Shown here one piece after another: positions 1 to 10,744 of a stretch of 64,000 nt of DNA. Source of the DNA: Eurosta solidaginis. Taxonomy: Eukaryota; Arthropoda; Insecta; Diptera; Tephritidae. A model generated the notes under the pieces. That model searched no databases, was not told where the DNA came from, and saw only the letters and a list, made by a program, of their open reading frames with translations. Positions within the stretch are counted from its first letter, which is position 1; every line of letters starts with the position of its first letter. Location: positions 227,268,490 through 227,332,489 of the forward strand of contig NC_090319.1 of NCBI RefSeq assembly GCF_040869045.1. Reading direction: 5' to 3'. The position numbers were made by a program, and so were the translations under genes.

Positions 1-2490
1 TCATTGAGATATGTGGTATATATAGTATATATCTCATACAACCGATTGTTCAGATAAGAAACTTTGCGCAATGTCTGCCCCATTTTAGCAGCTAGAAGCT
101 TCAAATTTCGCCAAATGCTTACGTATATAGCATATATTGTTGTCTGAAAAAATCATAGAGATCGGTGGTATATATATTATATACCCCATATAAACTATCA
201 TTTTTGCCCCTTTTTTACGGCTAGAAGCTTCAAAATTCATCAAATAGTTACGTTTACGTCATATATTGTTGAAATACATGATTCGTAGTCATAGTTTTTA
301 CACGCAGACCACCAAAAACTTGAAACTTTGCATCCTCACACAAAGTACCTACCTATTTTTATACCTTTCATGAAAATGAAATGGTATATTAATTTCGTCA
401 CGAAACCCAAAATTGTAAGTCCTTAAAGGAAAATAGATAGACCCACCATTAAGTATACCGAAATAATCAGGATGAAGAGCTGAGTTGATTTAGCAATGTC
501 TGTCTGTCCGTCTGTCTGTTTGTATGCAAACTAGTCCTTCAATTTTTGAGATATCTTGATAAAATATGGTGAACGGAAGTATTTGGATGTCCGATTAGAC
601 ATTTGTCGGAACCGGCCGGATCGGACCACTATAGCATATATCCTCCAAACAACCGATTTTTCAGAAAAAGAGGATTTTTGTCATATCTTCCTCAATTTAA
701 CAGATTGAAGCTTCAAACTTCACCATATACTTTCGTATATTGCACATATTGTTGTCTGAAAAAATTGAGAAGATCGGTCGTATATATAGTATATATCCCC
801 ACAACCGATTGTTCAGATAAGAAACTTTTCATAATTACTGCCCTATTTTAAGAGCTAGAGGCTTCAAATTTCACCTAATGCTTACGTATATAGCATATAC
901 TGTTGTCTGAAAAAATCATAGAGATCGGTTTTATATATAGTATATATCTCATACAACCGGTTGTTCAGATAAGAAACTTTTCGCAATTTCTACCCCATTT
1001 TAACAGCTATTAGCTTCGAATTCCACCGATTGCTTACATATATAGTATATATTGTTGTGTAAAAAAATCATACAGATCGGTGATATATATAATATATGTA
1101 TGATGGTATATATAGTATATATATATTTTTTTTTGCAATTTCAACCCCATTTTAACAGCTAGAAGCTTCAAATTTCGCCAAATGCTTTCGTGTATAGCAT
1201 ATATTGATGTCTGAAAAAATCATTGAGATCGGTGGTATACATAGTATATATCTCATACAACCGATTGTTCAGATAAGAAGCTTTGCGCAATTTCTGCTCC
1301 GTTTTAATAGCTAGAAGCTTCAAATTTCACCAAATGGTTACGTATATAGCATATATTTTTGTCTGAAAAAATCATAGAGATCGATGGTATATATATTATA
1401 TACCCCATATAAACTCTCATTTTTGCCCCTTTTTTACGGCTAGAAGCTTCAAAATTCATCAAATTTCATCTAATAGTTACGTTTACATCATAAATTTTTG
1501 AAATACGTGATTCGTAGTCATAGTTTTTACATGCAGACCACAAAAAACGTGAAGATTTGCATCCTCACACAAAGTACCTACCTAATTTTATATCTTTCAT
1601 GAAAATGAAATGGTATATTAATTTCGTCACGAAACCCAAAATTGTAAGTCCTTAAAGGAAAATAGATAGACGCACCATTAAGTATACCAAAATAATCAGG
1701 ATGAAGAGCTGAGTTGATTTAGCCATGTCCGTCTGTCCGTCTGTCTGTTTGTATGTAAACTAGTCCCTCAATTTTTGAGATATCTTGATAAAATATGGTG
1801 AGCGGATGTATTTGGGTGTCCGATTCGACATTTGTCGGAACCGGCCGGATCGGACCACTATAGCATATATCCTCCAAACAACCGATTTTTCAGAAAAAGA
1901 GGATTTTTGTCATATCTTCCTCAATTTAACAGATTGAAGCTTCAAACTTCACCATATACTTTCGTATATTGCACATATTGTTGTCTGAAAAAATTGAGGA
2001 GATCGGTCGTATATATAGCATATATCCCCCACAACCGATTGTTCAGATAAGAAACTTTTCGTAATTACTGCCCTATTCTAAGAGCTAGAGGCTTCAAATT
2101 TCAACGAATGCTTACGTATATAGCATATATTGTTTTCCGAAAAAATCATAAAGATCGGTGGTATATATAGTATAAATATATTTTATATATATATATTTTC
2201 GCAATTTTAGCCCCATTTTAACAGCTAGAAGCTTCAAATTTCACCGAATGCTTACGTATATAGCATATATTGTTGTCTCAAAAAATTATAGAGATCGGTT
2301 GTATATATAGCATATATCTCATGCAACCGATTGTTCAGATAAGAAACTATTCGCAATTTCTACCCCATTTTATCAGCTATAAGGTTCAAATTTCACCGAT
2401 TGCTTACGTATATAGTATATATTGTTGTGTCAAAAATCATAGAGATCGGTGATATATATAATATATATATGATGGTATATATAGTATATG
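1..2490. repeat. AT-rich tandem repeat block (1,229-bp long unit)
   Basis: Two successive long units are visible: the same 65-residue frame recurs starting at 603 and at 1832, an offset of 1,229 bp. Each unit is built from shorter diverged blocks rich in tatatagcatatatt-type runs followed by a caaccgattgttcagataag-type motif. Each also carries a gtctgtctgtctg stretch with gagatatcttgataaaatatg, a motif seen again in altered form at about 34.65 kb. The open frames are by-products of the repetition; none resembles a protein. I cannot assign the block to a named family. Confidence 0.8.
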
Positions 2491-3015
2491 TATATGGGGT
2501 ATTCCATCCCATTTCGACCAATTTTGAACCCGACCAATTTAAAATTGGCTGAGAGTTTTTCTTCTTTTTCTAGCTTACGAAAGACGTTTTTCAGAAGTTT
2601 TTAAAATTTTTTCATCCAACTCAAAAAAGTTATGAATTTTTAAAAAACACCGTTTTTGTTTACAAAATGCTATAACTTTTTCAAAAATTAACCGTTTGGG
2701 ATCTTTTTTTTTAATTTTTTTTAAATGTACTTTTCGGGAAAAATTCAAAAAAATTTTTAAAGTTTTTTTTTGTAATTTTTCAGTTTTTCGAGATGTTTCG
2801 AATTTCGGCCTCTTTTTTTCTCATAAAAAACTTCAATCAATTCTGCAATCATCCCCACTAATCCCGGATTGGGCCGAGAATTTTTTTCAATTAAAAAAAA
2901 AAAAAAAACAAACTTGAAAATTTTTTTTGTATTTTTTCCGAAAACTATATTTAAAACCGGTGTTTTTTTTCAAAATGCTATAACTTTTTCAAAAATTGAC
3001 CGTTTGGGATCATTT
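2490..3015. repeat. A/T-homopolymer-rich repeat with duplicated 45-bp motif
   Basis: A different noncoding repeat follows the tandem block. The phrase aaaatgctataactttttc plus aaccgtttgggatc occurs near 2664-2702 and again near 2974-3012, so the segment is a partly duplicated unit of about 310 bp. Long A and T runs give spurious short ORFs on both strands. The second copy ends exactly where Penelope-like coding sequence begins, so it marks the truncated 5' edge of that element. Confidence 0.6.
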
Positions 3016-5045
3016 TTGTTTTCTATTGGCTATTCGGTAAAGATGCAAGCTATAGTGAACAATATTTCAGACTATAGAGTTCTGAAAAGAGATCCGACTA
3101 ACAAATTACAATACAAGAACAATGAACTTGTAATGAAGATGTTCAACAATGGCTTCATTGAGGAAAAAGAAAAGAATTTTCTCATGTCCAGGAATGCAAA
3201 TCCACCCAGAATTTATGGACTGCCAAAAATTCACAAGGAAGGCATACCTCTTCGGCCGATATGCTCGTCCATTGATTCTCCTTCATACAAGCTGTGTAAA
3301 TATGTTGTCGGTATACTAAAAAATGTTAAAAATGTTCAAAATACAACGTCAAAGATGCCACGGAGCTTAAAGATAAAATTAAATTTACACATATATACGA
3401 TGATGAGAGTTTAGTGTCGTTCGACGTGGTGTCCTTGTTCCCCAGTATTCCCGTAGATGCAGCTATTGATATTATCTCTTCGAAGTGGGGTGATATTAAA
3501 AAGCACACTTTGTTAACAAAAGAGCTATTCCTTAATATAGTAAAATTTTGTGTGAAAGAAAACCGTTATTTTAAGTATAATAGCAAAATCTACTAGGAAC
3601 GATCATGTATGCCAATGGGATAACCAGCCTCCCCAGTCATAACGGATATAGTTCTGGAGGAGTTGCTAACTAAGTTCGAGGAAGAATCAACAACCAAGTC
3701 ACGTCTGTTAACAAAATATGTAGACGGCATATTTGCAATCGCTAAAACAGAGGAGTAAGATAACATTCTTCAATTGCTCAACAAATATTATAAAACAATT
3801 CGATTTACTATGGAGGTAGAAAATGATAATAGACTTCCTTTCCTCGACACACTTATAACAAGAAATAATAATAAATTATACATGGATTGGTATAAGAAAC
3901 CTACAGCGTCCGGAAGACTGATAAATTATCATTCCAAACACCAACGCAGAACTATCCTGAACACTGCGAAGAATTATATAAGAAGAGTTCTGACAATTAG
4001 TGACAAGATGTTTCACAATAAAAACATTGGGACAATCAAGAAAACTTTGGAAAATAATGATTTTCCTATGAACTTGATCAACAAGTTAATCCTAAAACAT
4101 CAATCAACGAGCGCCAAAGAACCAGTGAAAAAGGATAAAGACTATAAATATACAAATCTATGGCTTATATTCCAGGAGTATCGGAAAGGATTAGGAGATC
4201 CGATATGTTCGACAAAGAAAAGTATCAGTTGGCGTTCACGTACAATAACACGTTGCAAACCATTTTCAGCAAAACGAAGGACAAAATTCCAAGTCAGGAG
4301 AAATCTTATGTTGTTTACAGAATCCCGTGCAAAGGTGACGGGTCCTACGTATGCGACAAAGTATATTGGGACAACAAAACTCAAACTCAAGACAAGGATT
4401 TCCGCTCATAGGTCCAATATAAAATTAAGGAATAATGCTTCGGACAACAAGACGGCTTTAACTTCCCATTGCAAGACCACAGGACACTACCCTGACTTTG
4501 AAAACGTAGCCATTCTATAGAATGAAAAACATTATAATAAACGATTCACTTTAGAAATGCTACATATTTTAAACACCCCAATGAACAAAGAATGAAGTTT
4601 AAAATCGAAACAGAAAATTGTGCACAAGCCTACAGGAATTTGGTTTTCAAACAAGAACATCATAAGGCGATCATTTGATAGCAGCACAACAATCCAAACA
4701 GGGGAACATGCACACACACATAATTATTAAACTAAGTCATGTTGTTATGTATGTTGTTATTGTATTTTTTCTTTATACTTGCCATTCATGAAAATTGTTT
4801 ATACTTACGGGATTTTTCCAAATTGTTTATTTTTTAATCTCTTTGCATTTTTACCTTATTTGTTATTTTTCTGTGATTCCTCCAATCAGTCGATCATACA
4901 TATCCATATGTGTAAGTGGTGACTTTGTTCTGAATATGTACTTAAGTATATATTAAATTAATTATTACTATTGTTTTGTTTTGTGCCCAGTCCTGACGGT
5001 GACTTCAGTTTGAAGTTGAAATATCGACCAAATAAATTATAAATG
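3016..5045 (+). mobile_element. Penelope-like element (PLE), 5'-truncated, decayed
   Basis: Coding remnants of a Penelope-like reverse transcriptase are followed by a GIY-YIG endonuclease and then about 520 bp of 3' noncoding DNA ending near aaatatcgaccaaataaat (about 5018-5036). The same 3' signature lies inverted at about 10,420-10,455, which confirms it belongs to a dispersed element. The 5' end is lost at the A/T-rich repeat. Frames are broken several times, so this copy is inactive. Confidence 0.85.
3041..4520 (+). pseudogene. Penelope-like RT plus GIY-YIG endonuclease pseudogene
   Basis: In intact PLEs this protein reverse-transcribes element RNA and nicks the target with its GIY-YIG nuclease. 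RT motifs in order are PPRIYGLPKIHKEG and LRPICSS (3210-3270), SFDVVSLFPSIP (3417-3452), PASPVITDIVLEELL (3625-3670), KYVDGIFAI (3715-3741) and LPFLDTLI (3832-3856). The C-terminal nuclease is read across a shift as YVVYRIPC, then YIGTTKLKLKTRISAHRSNI, and ends near 4520. The RT core is YVDG where PLEs have YVDD, so a catalytic aspartate is lost. A stop interrupts at 3594, with frame changes near 3420, 3770 and 4180-4400. It is a dead relic, and the family assignment is secure. Confidence 0.88.
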
Positions 5046-5084
5046 AATATAAACAAAAAAAATTAGTTTTATTCATCTTGAAGC

Positions 5085-5212
5085 CTTCTAGCTCAATAAA
5101 TCTAACAATTTAAAGACCTATACATTTACGTGTAAGTAAAATTTGTCCAAAAAATAGGGCGGTTAAGTTATTACTTATCTTTAAAGTTTTTTTGTGCGCT
5201 AACAATTATTTT
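5085..5212. repeat. Interspersed ~1-kb noncoding repeat ('R-unit'), left part
   Basis: From about 5110 the sequence matches the end of later units at 10,620-10,681 and 16,120-16,190 (shared gtgtaagtaaaatttgtcc). It then continues through ctttaaagtttttttgtgcg, as at 15,001-15,021. It stops at aacaattatttt (5201-5212), and the same repeat resumes at 9759, so the LINE at 5213-9758 is inserted in it. Confidence 0.75.
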
Positions 5213-5309
5213 TTTCCATCCGATTCCTACGATTTTAATCTATTTATTTATTTAATCTTGAAATTATTACATTTCTTACAGACTAATTACAAATGTAGGC
5301 AAATACCAA

Positions 5310-8190
5310 CTAACTTAACTGGTCATTAAGTAGCATTTTAAACCTATTTTCACAAAAGGAGAAATCCAAAACTGAAGATTTCGGAAGCAAATTAAACTCT
5401 TTAAGAGCTCTGACAACAGGAGCATTGGCAGCATAATTAGTCCTCGCCAGCCCCACATAAAATGTGGCATGATTCCTTAAACAAATATTAGGAATAACAA
5501 AGAAAATACGTTCAAGTAAAAAGGGGCAGTCCACCACCCCAGATATCAAATTAAAAATGAAAGAATGAAAGTTAGAGATAAGAAGGTTCTCCTACAATTT
5601 AGTGTCTTAAGACCGATAAGCAAACATCTAGACTCATAAGCGGGAACCGGAAGTTCAAAATGAAGGGGTCGCAGAGCATACTTAATAAAGATTTTCTGAA
5701 CTCTCTCCAATCGACTAATATGACAAGAATAATACGGACGCCAAATAAAAGCAACATATTCTAGTTTCGAGCGTACCAGTGAAGTAAAGAGTGTCTTTAA
5801 AGTATACGGATCGGAGAAATCTGCACTGAAACGTCTGACAAAAGCCAGCATAGAGTACGACTTAGCTATGGTATAGTTAAGATGGCTATGAAAAGTAAAC
5901 TTGGAATCAAAGACCACCCCAAGATCAGTGATTTTAGAAACAATGTCTAGTTGTGAGCCACCAATAAAATATGAAGTAGGGATAAGAGTACGGGACTTGG
6001 AATAGGAGACATGGGAGCATTTTTTAATATTTAAGGGAAGCATATTTTTCTGACACCAAGCTACAACATTGTCAAGATCACTCTGAAGTTTCGTCGAGTC
6101 AGAGGAACACGTTATTTTGCTAAAAATCTTCATGTCATCAGCATACAAGAGAAATTTAGAATATTTAAAACAAGTAGTAATATCATTGATGAACATCACA
6201 AAAAGAATCGGACCCAATATACTTCCCTGAGGAACCCCAGAGGACGCAATAAAAGAATACGAGGACACCCCATCAACTACAACTTCACATGATCTATTAG
6301 AAAGATACGATTTAATCCAATTTAAAAAATTTGAATGAAAACCAAAACTTTGTAACTTTGATAACAAAATACGATGGTTAACTTTATCAAACGTTTTCGA
6401 AAAATCCGTATACACTGTGTCAACTTGGGCGCGGTTACTAAATGCTTCAATGCAGTATTCGGAGAAAACTGCTAAATTAGAAGTGGTTGATCTCCCAGAT
6501 ATGAATCCATCCTGATCAACAGAGATGAGACGATGAATGGAGAAAAGAATTTTATTTTTCACTATGCATTCAAAAAGTTTTGAGACAGTGGAAATTTTAG
6601 AAATAGGGCGATAATTGGAAATATCGTTTTTATTGCCTGATTTAAAAACTGGCGTGATAAAGGAGATTTTCCATGCATCAATGAAGACGCCTTGCTCAAG
6701 GGATTTATTGAAAAGCAGCCAGATCGGGAAGGCGAGAGCTGCGCAGTTTTTAAAAAGGTGAGACGACAACCCATCGACATCAGTCTGTGACGACATCTTG
6801 ATTTGACGAATCCCAAGTTCAATATCATCTAACGAGAGTTCAAGAGCCCCAAAGTTTAGTGAAAAACCACTAGCATCCAAGGCACTAAAAAAACCACCAC
6901 TACTCAAGACAGGGTCAGCCTCGAAATTCGTGCTGAAAAAATCTGCAAAAAGATTTGCAGCATCTAAAGCCGAATCCTCTTGTGTATCTTTGTAAAATAC
7001 AGCAGAGGGAATACTAGAACACGATCTCTTTGACTTCACATAACGCCAAAAAGCCTTCGGATTCACTTTAATATCGTCTTCAAATTTACTTATATAATTC
7101 CGCTTCAAAACTTTGCTCAATGATTTAAATTCTTTCAAATATTTTAAATACAATTCCTTGGAAGTAGGAGACCTAGATTTTTTAAATTTTTTGAAAAACT
7201 TGTTTCGCAAATTCTTCAGTTTTTTCAACTCTTTTGTGAACCAAGGAATTTTGTAAACCTTTTTTCTTACACTCGGAATATGTTCACAACAAATGCAATT
7301 TAAATTATTCTTAAAAATATTAAAACAACTGGTAACTTCAACCTCAGCAAATAGCGAATCCCAATCAATAGACTCAATTGCCGCATTAACAGCATCAACA
7401 TCGTAATTTTTAAAACAAAACTTGGAAAGGGAATCTTCTACGTAAGAATTAAACTCATAAAATTCCAACTGAAGAACAAGCGGTACATGATGGGGACCAG
7501 GAGTGGACAAAGGGTTTAGACATTCCTGGAGGCAAAAATTCATATTATCACTTAAAAATATGAGATCTAATATTCTATTAAGACTGTTATTAAAACTGTT
7601 AATCTGACTAAGGTCACATCTTGAGAAGCCGTCAATCAAATAGGTTTCAGCAAACGCATTTGAAGACATAGGAAGAAGCCCCCGACTATTATCAAAAGCA
7701 GACCATTCTAGGTTACTGAGGTTGAAGTCGCCAAACACGCAAACATTTTCATGACTAGATGCTAAGGCTAAAATATTATCAACATGCTCTTTATAAAGTA
7801 AATCGCTACTAGTAGGCGGTACATAAGAAACACAAATTAAAAGTTTAGAAACTCCATGTACAGAAACGCAAAGCATATCTAAAAGAGAATCAGCATTCGG
7901 CAATGGCACCAGAGTCGCTCGATATTTTCGCCGAATCGCAATTAAAACGCCTCCTCCTCTATACAGACCAGTTTTTAATGCATCGCGATCTTTTCGAAAA
8001 ACGCAGAATAAATTTTCATCGAAAAATTCACCATCCATAAAAGTGTCATTTAGCCAGGTCTCGACAATAACAAAGATGTCAAAATCCAAGTTTGAACTCA
8101 TCGTATATAGTGAGTCAGACTTGGTTCTTAGGCCAGATACGTTTTGAAAATAAATTTTAAGATCCTTGTAAGAATGAATATTAGCTACAT
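5310..8190 (-). CDS. LINE ORF2: AP-like endonuclease plus reverse transcriptase
   Basis: The protein nicks DNA and primes reverse transcription at the nick. The main open frame is 8101-5546 (851 aa). In-frame sequence upstream to about 8190 contains KIYFQNVSGL, the usual first endonuclease motif, so the true start lies above 8101 and is not certain. Endonuclease motifs: VIVETWLND, GGGVLIAIRRKY, VFGDFNLSNLEW. RT motifs: SNYRPIS (6595-6620 region), YTDFSKTFDKVNH, SGVPQGSILGPILF, LLYADDMKIF with both catalytic aspartates. A single-base shift near 5560 moves the last 80 residues (FNLISGVVDCPFLLERI, stop at 5310) to another frame. No RNase H domain is present. Confidence 0.85.
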
Positions 8191-9577
8191 CCCGCGTCGA
8201 GGTTTGTATAGAAATGTTTAAACGGTTCCTTGTACCATCTGACCCAACCGATTGCCATTGGACATCGGTTGGACCTTGTCGTTTTTTGAACGAAAATTAA
8301 AAGGACGCACGGCAATGTTTGAAGGCCATAAGTCAGGCACCAAAAGCTTAGGTAGTACACTTTCCTCAACACCCAATTTAAAATTAATATAACGCAGAGA
8401 ATTGGAATCCACGCCAATCTTCACCAACGGAAAACAAACAATGGAGTTAACATCAATGCCAGTATGTTGAGAAATATGAAGTTTTATTTTATCGGATGTG
8501 ACCGAGGCAGAGAAATTAAGTCACTATTAATGCCCGACCCAACAACTAAAGGTGGCGCTAGCAAGCGCGAATTAATTTTATTACCATAATTGGGGGAGGG
8601 TCTAATGTTATCATTAGCATTGGCAGCGTTATTGTTGCTTACAGCATTATTCGGAATTGAACTAGTACCTGTGGTACCTGCATCAGAATTATCATTGCTG
8701 GGACTGGTTCTAATGTTAACATTAGCAATGCCAGCATTATTGTTGCTTTCAGCACTATCCGGCAATAAACTAGTACTTGTGGTACCTGCATCAGCATTAT
8801 CATTGTTAGAAGCGCTTTCTTTGTTATGTTGAGTTTTATTTCTTCGTTTGAATTTTTTTTTATTTTGCACTGTCTTCCATTCGTTTTGATTACCAACAAC
8901 TGCAGGAGACGAAGTAGGCGAAGAAGATTGCAAAGCAACGGCGTTAGAAATTGGCGTCACAGTTGAAACATTGTTAACAACAGCAGCATCATTAGGCAAC
9001 AACAACAACGATGGTTGAGCAGCAGTACAAATACCAGCTGATAATACGTCGGCAATAGAAGCGACGTCGACAGAGCCAGTAGCAACCGTTGGGGCGCACA
9101 CAGAGGCTGGCTGCATTGATGTAGCAAAGTTTTTTTGTTTACACTACAAAAACTTTCAAATTGCGTGAGCTATTGAGATAATAAAGAATTATTTTCGTTG
9201 AGCTTACAGTGCAAGTCACTAACTTCAGCTTGAAGAGAATCGGTTTTATGACGTAAGCACTCATTATCTTCACGCAAAGCAGTCACAGCAGAAAGAAGTT
9301 GAGTATTGACAATTTTTAACTCAGCAAAATTATTAACAATATCAGAACGCGGAATTGGCATTTGCACTTGTGTGGCTTGTTGTTGTTGTAACGACGACTC
9401 GTCTTGCTGAGCGGGAGCACACAAACCACAGATGTATATATTATCAGCATTATTAAGATGATTGAACTCGGCAGGCATGTTACCAACAACACAATTCATG
9501 TGATAAATTTCTCTGCAATTTTCACACTGCACTGAAGTTTGAGCGCGCTCAACTCTGTGGCCACAGAAACAAGGCAT
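8181..9577 (-). pseudogene. LINE ORF1 with N-terminal PHD-like finger (broken)
   Basis: ORF1 proteins of this type bind LINE RNA and form the RNP. The N-terminus (9577-9170, 135 aa) starts MPCFCGHRVERAQ and has a Cys4-His-Cys3-type spacing (CENCREIYHMNC, then YICGLCAP), followed by a Q-rich and then a coiled-coil-like segment (LREDNECLRHKTDSLQAEV). A TAG at about 9170 and a frame change separate it from a 210-aa Ala/Ser/Asn-rich middle (9116-8484) containing EWKTVQNKKKFKRRNKTQ. A further shift leads to the conserved C-terminus (8427-8218; SLRYINFKLGVEESVLPKLL, WPSNIAVRPF). Repeated SNNNA-type tracts at 8590-8830 are low complexity. Confidence 0.8.
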
Positions 9578-9758
9578 ATTAAATCAAATGTTAAAATATG
9601 ATATGCACAGAAAAAAAGGCAACAAGAGTCAATGTCTCTAACAATTATTGATTGTTAAGCGGCATTAAATAAAAAAGTTAAAAACTCAAAAATTAAATTA
9701 AAAATAGAAGAAAAACTCAGAGCACGGAAAAAACACAACCGTTCACGGCGACGTACTC

Positions 9759-10681
9759 AGAACAATTTTTTAAAGATTTTGGTACAGACCGCTATAGGTA
9801 AGTGGCAACAATCGGAAACAATATTTGAACTGAAAATGAGAGAGGCAGTACTTCTCTCACCATTTGGCAGGTACGAATATGTATTGTTTGCGTATTATTA
9901 TATAGATAGTAGGGTAATATACGGCCTATGCAATATTTCGACCTAGAATCGAAAACCTTTTTGGGTCGTTTTTTTCGTTTAATATACAACGTGAAATTTT
10001 TCGATGCAATCAAGTTGCATTTAAATAATAATAAACTAAGTTGAAATAAAAGATAATATAATAAAATAAAATAAGAAATATCAAAATAAATTAGCATAAA
10101 AGACAATATACAAATTTTAATGTAATATCATTGTAGCAAATTTAATATACAACGTGATAAAAGATAATATAATAAATAAAATAAGCAATATCAAAATAAA
10201 TTAGCATAAAACACAATATACAAATTTTTATGTAATATCTTTGTAGCAAATTTATTTATTTTTTGTTCACTATAAGACGTGCTATATCTAAAATGAGCAT
10301 AAAATCTGGAAATGCAAAAAACATTTGGGTCAAATTTGCAATTAGTTGTTATAAAAAATGTAGGGTTTTGTGAGCTCGAGGCCTTGCTTTAAATAAAACA
10401 CTGTGTTAGTATTCACACATTTATTTGGTCGATATTTCGACTTCAATCTGAAGTCATTTTCAAGATTGCATGGAAATGCCTGATCGACTGATCAAAAATT
10501 ATTAATTGTTATAAATAAATAAATTTACTGGGTTCAAACTCACAACAAAAGTTGACTCATTATTTCTAATTCCATTTTTTTAAAGCACCTAAAACGAAAA
10601 ACAAAGAATCTGTTAAATAAAGACCTATGCTTTTACGTGTAAGTAAAATTTGTCCAAAAAAATAGGCCGGTTAAGCTATTA
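9759..10681. repeat. R-unit copy A (noncoding, ~0.9 kb)
   Basis: It resumes the repeat broken by the LINE and runs through gacfree AT-rich DNA with two copies of an aatatcaaaataaattagca block (10,078-10,098 and 10,190-10,210), to the cell-end motif aataggccggttaagc. Copies B and C to the right are arranged head to tail with it. Two later insertions interrupt it: a 147-bp Penelope 3' fragment and, at its end, the LOA-like LINE. No coding potential is apparent. I cannot identify the family; a decayed LTR or satellite-like array are both possible. Confidence 0.7.
10354..10500 (-). mobile_element. Penelope 3'-end fragment with 13-bp target repeats
   Basis: A 147-bp insertion in R-unit A is absent from copy B (compare 16,000-16,040). 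It is flanked by attagttgttata (10,341-10,353) and attaattgttata (10,501-10,513), a direct repeat with one mismatch. Read on the minus strand it contains gacttcagattgaagtcgaa followed by atatcgaccaaataaat, matching the 3' end of the Penelope element at 4995-5036. It is therefore an extremely 5'-truncated PLE insertion. Confidence 0.75.
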
Positions 10682-10744
10682 GATAGATAGATAATTAATT
10701 GAGGATCGCACTGCGACCATTGGTCTATTGTGCCCTCAACTGCT

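Larger units (their letters stand above)
5213..9758 (-). mobile_element. Nearly full-length CR1/Jockey-superfamily LINE
   Basis: A 4.5-kb non-LTR retrotransposon reads right to left: 5' UTR (9758 to about 9578), ORF1 with a PHD finger, ORF2 with endonuclease and RT, and a 3' end near aaataaataaata at about 5240. Its edges are defined by the interrupted R-unit: aacaattatttt ends at 5212 and agaacaatttttt resumes at 9759, matching the uninterrupted order at 15,022-15,050. Only one ORF2 frameshift and one ORF1 break are obvious, so this is among the youngest elements here. A PHD-type ORF1 is known from the CR1 group; I cannot fix the exact clade by eye. Confidence 0.85.

Noticed and set aside
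603..2050. Repeated 72-82-aa frames as a small gene family
   Set aside because: They recur only because the 1,229-bp repeat recurs; the sequence is AT-rich and resembles no protein.
8590..8832. Leu/Ala-rich plus-strand frame resembling a membrane protein
   Set aside because: It is antisense to the Ser/Asn/Ala low-complexity stretch of LINE ORF1.
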